Shown here piece by piece: positions 1-5,146 of a DNA stretch of 5,799 nucleotides. Below the pieces are notes generated by a model that worked only from the letters and a program-made list of their open reading frames with translations, had not been told where the DNA came from and did not search any database. The DNA lies in assembly GCA_030635025.1 (NCBI GenBank), contig DAOVZQ010000193.1, forward strand, positions 1 through 5,799. Reading direction: 5' to 3'. The DNA is from a bacterium. Its GTDB lineage: Bacteria > Krumholzibacteriota > Krumholzibacteriia > LZORAL124-64-63. Each line of letters begins with the position of its first letter. The first letter of the stretch is position 1. Made by a program: the position numbers and the translations under genes.

Positions 1-52
1 CACCTGGAGCGAGACAGGCGAGCGCGATCAGTGCGAACCCGACCAGCTTCAT
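1..52 (-). CDS. N-terminus of an exported protein (partial, runs off left edge)
   Basis: Only the first 17 codons lie in the window. They read M-K-L-V-G-F-A-L-I-A-L-A-C-L-A-P-G: one positive residue followed by a short hydrophobic stretch, which is the form of a Sec signal peptide. Cys13 follows A-L-A. That is a poor lipobox, because position -3 is Ala rather than Leu, so either a lipoprotein or an ordinary secreted protein is possible. The start is supported by an AAGGA ribosome binding site (plus-strand tcctt at 59-63) six bases upstream. The ATG also overlaps the stop of the upstream transporter gene as ATGA (49-52), which suggests translational coupling and a shared transcript. The function cannot be told from this fragment. 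Confidence 0.7.
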   Translation of the reverse strand, partial: MKLVGFALIALACLAPG

Positions 53-1386
53 GATGCGTCCTTCGTCAGGGATCCGTAGCGACGCCCGATCACCGCGGCC
101 ACCATGAGCCACACGACGATCAGGCCGATGTTGGTGAACGCGAAGTGACGCGTGGCGAAGCCCAGCGTTCCGCCGATGAAGACCACACCTGCCGAGAACA
201 CATCGCCCGCCCTTACGAAGAACGTGTCGATGGCCTGCTTGCCCTGATACTTGGCGTCGCGGCTGGTGGGGAGGAAGAGGGCCTGTCGCGTGGTGTTCTG
301 CAGGGAGTAGTCGGTGGAGTTTTCGAAGATTTTTGCGATACGGATGGCGCCGAGTACGGCCGTCGACGCCATCAAAGCGTATCCGCTCAGGGCGATGATC
401 GGCAGGACGAACAGGGCCTTGGCTACTCCCGCGTGTTTGAGTACGCGCGAGACGACGAAGAACTGCAACAGGGCGGTCAGGGCGTTGACCCAGGTGAAGA
501 AGCCCGAGTAGAAGCCGCCGATCATCCGGGCCGCGTCCTCACTCTCGCCGTGGGCTGCGCGGGCGATGCTCTCGACCGTGGCGCCCAGGATAAATTCGCC
601 GTTGGTGTTGACCAGGTTGGCCACCAGCAGCATCAGACCGATCAGCAGGAGGTAGCGGTTCTGCAACACGAGCTTCAGGCCGTCGCGGGAAGAGCCGCCA
701 TCGTCTGCGGTCTCGTCGCTTTCGGACGCCGTTGCGGTCTTCAGGGCCACGTGCTCCCGCCGGCTCACGAGGTTCGTGATCAGAAGGCAACCACCCAGAA
801 TCGTCGCTGAAACGAGCATGATCTCGAAGGATCCGATTCCGAGGGCGTATAACCGTCCGGCCGTCCACGAGCCGATTACAGCCCCGCTCGTGCTGCCGAC
901 CGCCACCAGCGGAAAGAGCCGCCTGCCTTGTGCGCTGTCGTAGATGTCGTTGGCGAAGGACCAGGCCTGGGCGATGGTCATCAGGCTGAAGATCCCCACC
1001 CATATGAAAAATGCTACGCCCAGATACGGCACTTTCAGCCGGGCAAGGACGTAGAAGAGCGCCAGGTTCGACATGAAGAAGACGGTGACGCGATTGATCA
1101 ACCGCACCCGGTCCATTCTCTGCACCAGCACGCTGTACAGGGGGACCACGCCGAGCAGCAACAAGGCCTGGGCTGCGGCGGTGTAGCTCTTCACCTCGGC
1201 GCCGCCGCCCATCAGGATCAACGGTTCGCGCACGGTCTTGAGCATGTAGTAGGCCGACAGCAGCAGGAACAGATTGAGCATGAGCAACAATGCTGTACCG
1301 GACTCGCCTCGTTTGACCTCTGTAAAGGTGCCGAGCAGGCGCCTTGACCCGTGGGCAAAGCGCGTCTCCATGGACGATGTCGACAT
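49..1386 (-). CDS. Tlc/NTT-like (ATP/ADP translocase-related) MFS transporter
   Basis: A 445-residue integral inner-membrane protein with about 12 predicted helices (roughly 31-48, 70-87, 100-115, 121-140, 160-180, 186-206, 243-262, 293-313, 321-340, 342-355, 394-412, 416-434). A charged, acidic cytoplasmic loop (about 207-240) separates the two six-helix halves. The motif Y-Y-M-L-K-T-V-R-E-P-L in helix 1 and its exit (46-56) resembles the K/R-rich first-helix signature of the ATP/ADP translocase family (Pfam TLC). The block 354-395 (ENS-DYSLQNTTR, ALFLPTS, KYQGKQAID, RAGD) is one I associate with the bacterial Npt1/Npt2-like branch. Rickettsial and plastid members exchange ATP for ADP, but in free-living bacteria the substrate is generally unknown and I do not assign one. 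The start has a GGGAG site (plus ctccc 1393-1397) six bases upstream. Met6 is a less likely alternative. It is probably co-transcribed with the exported-protein gene that follows it. Confidence 0.85.
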   Translation of the reverse strand: MSTSSMETRFAHGSRRLLGTFTEVKRGESGTALLLMLNLFLLLSAYYMLKTVREPLILMGGGAEVKSYTAAAQALLLLGVVPLYSVLVQRMDRVRLINRVTVFFMSNLALFYVLARLKVPYLGVAFFIWVGIFSLMTIAQAWSFANDIYDSAQGRRLFPLVAVGSTSGAVIGSWTAGRLYALGIGSFEIMLVSATILGGCLLITNLVSRREHVALKTATASESDETADDGGSSRDGLKLVLQNRYLLLIGLMLLVANLVNTNGEFILGATVESIARAAHGESEDAARMIGGFYSGFFTWVNALTALLQFFVVSRVLKHAGVAKALFVLPIIALSGYALMASTAVLGAIRIAKIFENSTDYSLQNTTRQALFLPTSRDAKYQGKQAIDTFFVRAGDVFSAGVVFIGGTLGFATRHFAFTNIGLIVVWLMVAAVIGRRYGSLTKDAS

Positions 1387-1417
1387 TCACAACTCCCGAT
1401 TGAATGGTTGCCCGGTA

Positions 1418-1433
1418 TGCTATGTCATGGCCC
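1418..1433 (-). promoter_or_regulatory. Weak candidate sigma-54 (-24/-12) promoter for the transporter gene
   Basis: Read on the minus strand, this stretch is GGGCCATGACATAGCA. It has the invariant GG (plus 1431-1432) and GC (plus 1419-1420) separated by exactly 10 bases, with C after the GG and A after the GC. The remaining positions match the TGGCACG-N4-TTGCW consensus poorly. Transcription would start about 20 bases upstream of the transporter ATG, which is a workable leader. GG-N10-GC is frequent by chance in GC-rich DNA, so this is only a candidate. Confidence 0.15.
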
Positions 1434-1490
1434 GGCGCATTGCACGCGCCATTCGCACCGGACGGGACATGGTCAGAGGCCGGGGCATGT

Positions 1491-1506
1491 GTTAACGTTT
1501 CGAAAC
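1491..1506. promoter_or_regulatory. Abutting palindromes, candidate operator
   Basis: GTTAAC (1491-1496) is followed without a gap by the perfect 10-base palindrome GTTTCGAAAC (1497-1506). They lie in the AT-richer part of the divergent intergenic region, about 60 bases before the lipoprotein start and 105 before the transporter start. A dimeric regulator could bind here and serve both units. The arms are short, and no regulator is identified. Confidence 0.25.
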
Positions 1507-1553
1507 CGTACGGCGCAGCCATGGATCTGTGCCGAGCCGTGGATCGAGTCTAC

Positions 1554-1560
1554 AGGAGGT
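1554..1560 (+). promoter_or_regulatory. Strong ribosome binding site fixing the lipoprotein start
   Basis: AGGAGGT is a near-perfect anti-Shine-Dalgarno match. Its AGGAGG core ends seven bases before the ATG at 1567. It decides the start of the lipoprotein gene against the in-frame ATG at 1351, which would remove the N-terminal position of the signal peptide. Confidence 0.85.
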
Positions 1561-1566
1561 TATTTC

Positions 1567-2115
1567 ATGGCTCGACATGTGTTTGTTCGCCAAGTATTTC
1601 TCGCCATCGCGCTTTTCCTGTTTGTTTTCGGCGCCGGTTGCGGCAGCCCTTCGGGTCCCGTCCTGATAGGCTCATATTCCCTGGATAACAGGGATGGGCT
1701 CATCGCCGGTGAGGACATTGCCGATATCGACAACGAGCTCAGTACCGATGGCGGAGGATCCCTGCATATCTACTCCGAAGGCAAGATGCTGATCAACCTC
1801 TTCGAGATACCGCTCGAATCCTTCAAGGGTGATACGGTGATCGCTCGTTGCACCATGAGGAGCGAGAGCCTCAGCGGCTGGACGAACTTCGAGTTGTGGG
1901 TGTTCCCCAAGGATGGAGATCCGCGGAGTACACTGCAGACGTGCGATAAAGTCGGACGCACCCGGGACTGGATGGACGTGGAAGTCGTCTTTCCGCTCGA
2001 GCCGGGGGAAACACTTGAAAAATTGAGAATCGCGGTTCGTCTGAGCGGACGGGGACATCTCTGGGTCGATGACCTGCAGATCTTCTCGGCCCGGGCCTCG
2101 GACATGGACCAATAG
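1567..2115 (+). CDS. Probable lipoprotein with a CBM-like beta-sandwich domain (uncharacterised)
   Basis: A 182-residue protein. Residues 1-24 are a signal peptide: Arg3, His4 and Arg8, then a hydrophobic core at about 10-23. The sequence F-G-A-G-C25-G-S follows, and Cys25 is the likely lipidated residue. Position -3 is Gly instead of the usual Leu, so lipidation is probable but not certain. Gly26 at +2 would allow outer-membrane sorting. The body alternates short hydrophobic strands with polar turns. It ends in an RIAVRLSGRGHLWVDDLQIF-type pattern (about 154-173), the closing-strand arrangement common in galactose-binding-like and carbohydrate-binding jelly rolls (G.. WVDD.. I). Other visible points are Gly-rich 62-64, Trp105, Trp111, Trp135 and Trp166, and Cys95 with Cys126, which could form a disulfide. 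I do not recognise a named family, and ligand binding is inferred from the fold-like pattern only. It is first in the rightward gene cluster, 41 bases before the glycosyltransferase. Confidence 0.8.
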   Translation: MARHVFVRQVFLAIALFLFVFGAGCGSPSGPVLIGSYSLDNRDGLIAGEDIADIDNELSTDGGGSLHIYSEGKMLINLFEIPLESFKGDTVIARCTMRSESLSGWTNFELWVFPKDGDPRSTLQTCDKVGRTRDWMDVEVVFPLEPGETLEKLRIAVRLSGRGHLWVDDLQIFSARASDMDQ

Positions 2116-2156
2116 ACGATGCGTCGAATCGAGTTCACACCCGGGGAAAGGGCGAC

Positions 2157-2915
2157 ATGAAGGTATCCGCCTGTCTGATCACCCTGGATGCGGCTCGAAC
2201 CCTGGACGGATGTCTCGAGTCCCTGGACTTCGTGGACGAAATCGTCGTGCTCGACCACGGCTCCACCGATGGGACGCGCGACATCTGCGCACGACGCGGC
2301 GCCAGGGTCTTGACCGGAGAGTTCAAGGGGTTCGGCGCGGCCAAGTCGTCCGTGACCGCTGCGGCCCGCAACCGCTGGGTCTTGAGTATCGACGCCGACG
2401 AGGAAGTCACGCCCGACCTGCGCGCCGCCATCATGGCGCTGCCCGACGCTCCGCCCGCCGCCGCCTTCGCGATCAATCGGCTGCCCCGATTCTTGGGGCG
2501 TTGGATTCGCCACAGCGGTTGGCATCCCGACTGGGTGACGCGGCTTTTCGACCGGGAGCTCGCCGGTTTCAACGAACTCAGGGTTCATGAGAGCGTAGTG
2601 ACGGACGGCCCGGTTGCGCGTCTCGACGGGATGCTGCTCCACTACGCCTACGAAGACCTGCACCAATGGGTGGAAAAGCAGAACCGATACGGTACCCTGG
2701 CCGCCGAAGAGGCCGCCGCCGAAGGGCGGAGCGGCTCGGTGGTTCGCGCGATCGCACGAGGGAACCTGGCGTTCCTGCGCAACTACGTCCTGAAACAGGG
2801 ATGGCGCGACGGCGTGCATGGGTTCGTACTCTGCCTGTTGATTTCAGGTGCAACGTTCATCAAGCATTTAAAGATCTGGCTTGCAACGCGAAGTCCGGAG
2901 GACAGACAACCATGA
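2157..2915 (+). CDS. Family 2 glycosyltransferase, LPS-core type (WaaE/KdtX/LgtF-like)
   Basis: A 252-residue, GT-A-fold enzyme expected to act at the cytoplasmic face of the inner membrane, moving a sugar from a nucleotide donor onto LPS or lipooligosaccharide core, or another surface glycan. The N-terminal half carries the nucleotide-binding strand MKVSACLITL, then D33-H-G-S-T-D38 (usually DSGSTD or DDGSTD in relatives) and the metal-binding D79-A-D81-E. The later blocks are those of the WaaE/KdtX group: R112-x(6)-HSGWHPD (119-125), RLF (129-131), VHE (143-145), LLHYAYEDL (160-168), EKQNRY (173-178) and a C-terminal DGVHGF plus hydrophobic segment (218-235) that may lie against the membrane. 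Length is normal for this subfamily. A purine-rich GGGGAAAGGG (2143-2152) precedes the start. The stop overlaps the next gene's ATG as ATGA. Donor and acceptor sugars cannot be read from the sequence. Confidence 0.9.
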   Translation: MKVSACLITLDAARTLDGCLESLDFVDEIVVLDHGSTDGTRDICARRGARVLTGEFKGFGAAKSSVTAAARNRWVLSIDADEEVTPDLRAAIMALPDAPPAAAFAINRLPRFLGRWIRHSGWHPDWVTRLFDRELAGFNELRVHESVVTDGPVARLDGMLLHYAYEDLHQWVEKQNRYGTLAAEEAAAEGRSGSVVRAIARGNLAFLRNYVLKQGWRDGVHGFVLCLLISGATFIKHLKIWLATRSPEDRQP

Positions 2916-4024
2916 GGACACCTCTACTGGTCCTAGCCCCGTTGGTCGTTCTGCTGACGGGTGTCGTTTTCGCCATCGCCCAACCGACCGGCACGCCTGC
3001 TGAGCAGTTGGCCGGGATCAAGGCCACGATCGATACGGCCAAGGACCTGGGCGCCGACAAGCGTAGCCCGGAATTCTACGATGCTGCGACGGAGGCCTAC
3101 CGGTCGGCCGAGAACATGATCGTGGGCGATCCCCCGGACGGGTCGGGACGCGCCGGAGCCGCCCTGGACGACGCCCGCTTCCACGCCCAACGCCTATTGT
3201 ATCGCGCCCGCTTCATCCAGGAACTGAGGGATGAACGGTATGGCTGGGAAGAGGCCGCCCAGACTTATGATCGGCTGATCGGCAGCATCGCAACCGTCGC
3301 CGGTCTGGACATGGATCCGGTTCTGAACGGACCCGAAGCGGGGCGTGTCCTGATCGACGTACTTGATCGCCGCTTGCGGGCCAAGCGTGCGTACAGCGAC
3401 TCCCTGGCGGCCGTCAATCGTGGCCTGCAGGGCTGGGTGGACGCTGAGCGTGCCTTGAGCGATTCCACCATCGCCCAACTGCGCGTGGAGGTTACCGATC
3501 TGCGTCATCGGTTGTGGGAGATGGAATTGCGCGCGGGCGTCGCTGAAGCCGATCGTTCAGCCGCCGAGGACCAGGTCCGGCGTGCGCGCGAACGCGAAGA
3601 CCTGGTTCAGAGCCTCGGCGCGCTCTTCTCCGAAGATGAGGGTGTCGTCACACTGACTCCGGATGGTGACGTACACGTCCGGCTGCACGGGCTCAAGTTC
3701 GCATCGGGCAGTGCGTGGCTGAATCCGCGGTACGATCCCCTGCTTGTGAAACTGACCCAGATCATCGCGAAATTTCCCGACGCGCCTGTCAGGGTCGAAG
3801 GTCATACCGACGACTCGGGTCCGCGTTCGGGTAATCTCCGCCTGAGTGAATCACGTGCCCGTGCGGTTGCCGGCATCCTGGCCGAAAAACTCGAACGTCC
3901 CGCCGAATCCTTCGAGGTCGTGGGACTCGGGCCGGATAATCCCGTTGCGGCCAACAGCACGGCCGACGGACGGACCCGCAATCGTCGCATCGAGGTGCTG
4001 GTCATGGCGGGCGAGTCCCGGTAA
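2912..4024 (+). CDS. OmpA-like peptidoglycan-binding protein with helical N-terminal half
   Basis: A 370-residue exported protein. Residues 1-23 form a signal peptide with a likely cut after A-I-A23. Residues about 30-240 are predicted almost wholly helical and rich in Ala, Arg, Glu and Asp. Residues 54-105 resemble the DUF4398-type helical bundles often found before OmpA domains, and 185-235 looks like a coiled coil. The OmpA C-terminal domain covers about 252-365, with V-E-G-H-T-D300-D-S-G, N308-L-R-L-S-E-S-R315-A-R and a closing G-R-T-R-N-R-R-I-E (353-361). Asp300 and Arg315 fall at the spacing of the two residues that hold the diaminopimelate carboxylate in characterised OmpA domains. No beta-barrel or lipobox is present, so it is probably a periplasmic protein that bridges to peptidoglycan. 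The start has GGAGG (2897-2901) upstream and overlaps the glycosyltransferase stop (ATGA, 2912-2915). An ATG at 2666 in the same frame would run through the glycosyltransferase gene and is rejected. Confidence 0.92.
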   Translation: MRTPLLVLAPLVVLLTGVVFAIAQPTGTPAEQLAGIKATIDTAKDLGADKRSPEFYDAATEAYRSAENMIVGDPPDGSGRAGAALDDARFHAQRLLYRARFIQELRDERYGWEEAAQTYDRLIGSIATVAGLDMDPVLNGPEAGRVLIDVLDRRLRAKRAYSDSLAAVNRGLQGWVDAERALSDSTIAQLRVEVTDLRHRLWEMELRAGVAEADRSAAEDQVRRAREREDLVQSLGALFSEDEGVVTLTPDGDVHVRLHGLKFASGSAWLNPRYDPLLVKLTQIIAKFPDAPVRVEGHTDDSGPRSGNLRLSESRARAVAGILAEKLERPAESFEVVGLGPDNPVAANSTADGRTRNRRIEVLVMAGESR

Positions 4025-4025
4025 C

Positions 4026-4038
4026 GGAAGTCGAGGAG
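4026..4038 (+). promoter_or_regulatory. Ambiguous ribosome binding site of the histidine kinase gene
   Basis: Two purine-rich motifs precede the ATG at 4040. GGAAG (4026-4030) is nine bases away. GAGGAG (4033-4038) is a better match but only one base away, which is too close for normal spacing. The start is still preferred because it follows the upstream stop by 15 bases and the first membrane helix begins only about 14 residues in. The odd spacing may lower translation of the kinase relative to the OmpA-like protein. Confidence 0.4.
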
Positions 4039-4039
4039 C

Positions 4040-5146
4040 ATGGAGTCGCGACGCACGATACGGACGACCGAGGGCGGCCTGGTTTCGGGTCTGATCATCG
4101 TCGGCGCCATGATCGCGGTCGTCACTTTTTCGCATTACAGCACCGCCGTGCACATCCACGAGGCGCACGGCATCTACAGGCGACTCTATTATTTCCCCAT
4201 CGTCGTCGCGGCTCTGCGTTGGGGCTGGCGGGGAGGGCTCGGGTCCGCCTTGCTGGTGTGCGCTTTCTACATCCCGCATGCTTTTGGATATATCGGTTTC
4301 GATCCGGCCGCGACGCTCGAGAAGATTCTTGAGATGCTGCTCTACCTCGCCATCGGCCTGCTTACGGGACTTCTTGCCGACAAACGCCGGCGCGCGCTTT
4401 TCGCCGAGGCCGAGGCGGCCGACGACCTGCGTCTTGCCTTGGATGAGAAGGCCGCCATGGAAGCGGAATTGGTGCGGTCGGCGCGTCTGGCCACGGTCGG
4501 ACGCCTATCGGCGGGCCTGGCTCACGAGATCCGCAATCCGTTGGCGTCCATCAAGGGCGCGGCGGACATTCTGGGTGACGACGTGCCGGCCGGTGAGCCG
4601 AAAGCCCGCCTATTCGAAATTCTGAAGGACGAATCGGCCCGTCTCGACGGCGTCCTGACCCGGTTCCTCGACTATGCAAGACCGCGCGACAGTCATCACG
4701 AGCCGGTGCGTCTGTTGGACGAGATCACCCATGTGCTGGACCTGTTCCGCCATGAACCCGGCGTCGCGCGGCTCGAATTCTCGGCTGGCGACGACGATGC
4801 GACCGTAATTTCGGGAGATCGCGAGCGACTGCGCCAGTTGCTGCTGAATCTGGTGATCAACGCGAGTCAGGCCGCCGGTACCGATGGGGTTGTGACCGTT
4901 TCGATCCGGCAAAACAACGACCGGCTGATCGTTGCGGTTGCCGACGACGGCCCCGGCTTTACCGGCGAGGCCATGAACAACCTCGGTACACCGTTCTTTT
5001 CAACGCGCGAAGGGGGGACCGGGCTCGGCCTGGCCGTCTGTCTGCGCATCGCCGAAGATCACGGCGGTACGCTTGTCGCCGCCAACGGCCCCGAAGGCGG
5101 GGCGATCGTCACGGTCGATCTGCCGATCGAAAAAGGTGTGACCTGA
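4040..5146 (+). CDS. Membrane-bound sensor histidine kinase, NtrB/AtoS/ZraS-like class
   Basis: A 368-residue kinase that autophosphorylates on His and should pass phosphate to the response regulator encoded next. Residues about 14-113 contain four hydrophobic segments (14-31, 48-62, 66-82, 97-113) with only short connections. They include the H-G-I-Y-R-R-L-Y-Y-F-P-I block (43-54), an arrangement I associate with integral-membrane input domains of other kinases. There is no PAS or large periplasmic domain. A short helical linker (about 114-147) leads to HisKA, with the H-box L-A-H162-E-I-R-N-P-L. The ATPase domain has the N-box N270-L-V-I-N274, G1 DDGPGF (302-307), F-box PFFST (318-322) and G2 GTGLGL (326-331), so all catalytic motifs are intact. 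The signal is unknown and is probably sensed within or near the membrane. The stop overlaps the regulator's start as TGATG, so the two should be made together. Confidence 0.94.
   Translation: MESRRTIRTTEGGLVSGLIIVGAMIAVVTFSHYSTAVHIHEAHGIYRRLYYFPIVVAALRWGWRGGLGSALLVCAFYIPHAFGYIGFDPAATLEKILEMLLYLAIGLLTGLLADKRRRALFAEAEAADDLRLALDEKAAMEAELVRSARLATVGRLSAGLAHEIRNPLASIKGAADILGDDVPAGEPKARLFEILKDESARLDGVLTRFLDYARPRDSHHEPVRLLDEITHVLDLFRHEPGVARLEFSAGDDDATVISGDRERLRQLLLNLVINASQAAGTDGVVTVSIRQNNDRLIVAVADDGPGFTGEAMNNLGTPFFSTREGGTGLGLAVCLRIAEDHGGTLVAANGPEGGAIVTVDLPIEKGVT

Larger units (their letters stand above)
1387..1566. promoter_or_regulatory. Divergent intergenic region between the two transcription units
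   Basis: These 180 bases separate the starts of the leftward transporter gene and the rightward lipoprotein gene, so promoters for both units should lie here. An in-frame ATG at 1351 would extend the lipoprotein gene back through this region and into the transporter gene. The added residues are rich in His, Arg and Cys and have no export signal, so I treat the region as non-coding. It holds two abutting palindromes at 1491-1506 and a weak sigma-54-like element on the minus strand at 1418-1433. I found no good sigma-70 -35/-10 pair on either strand. Confidence 0.7.

Noticed and set aside
145..810. Plus-strand open frame of 221 codons opposite the transporter
   Set aside because: Antisense shadow. 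The composition is biased to Gly, Glu, Gln and Asp, with no recognisable domain, while the minus-strand frame is a clear 12-helix protein.
1428..1444. Plus-strand sigma-54-like element TGGCCCGGCGCATTGCA
   Set aside because: GG and GC are separated by 11 bases instead of the strict 10, so it is not called as a promoter. It is kept only as part of a low-interest finding.
1417..1445. Possible sigma-70 promoter for the transporter on the minus strand (TAGCAT as -10, GTGCAA as -35, 17-base spacing)
   Set aside because: Only four and three of six positions match the consensus. This is not better than chance, and it overlaps the sigma-54-like element.
539..1522. Minus-strand open frame of 327 codons overlapping the transporter gene
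   Set aside because: It lies out of frame within the transporter and its product is rich in Arg, Pro and Gly with no membrane or domain pattern. It is a typical shadow frame of GC-rich coding DNA.
1351..1566. N-terminal extension of the lipoprotein from the ATG at 1351
   Set aside because: It would overlap the transporter start and place 72 unlikely residues before a good signal peptide. The strong AGGAGGT at 1554-1560 marks the ATG at 1567.
2116..2156. Regulatory element in the 41-base gap before the glycosyltransferase
   Set aside because: Apart from the purine-rich ribosome binding site there is no inverted repeat, T-run or promoter-like pair.
1770..2819. Minus-strand open frame of 349 codons across the lipoprotein and glycosyltransferase genes
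   Set aside because: It is antisense to two well-supported genes and spans their intergenic gap, and the translation shows no motif.
2666..2911. N-terminal extension of the OmpA-like protein from the ATG at 2666
   Set aside because: The added part is Arg-rich, lies inside the glycosyltransferase gene and would bury the signal peptide that starts at 2912.
4022..4040. Terminator or internal promoter between the OmpA-like gene and the kinase gene
   Set aside because: The 15-base gap has no hairpin and no T-run and is too short for a promoter.
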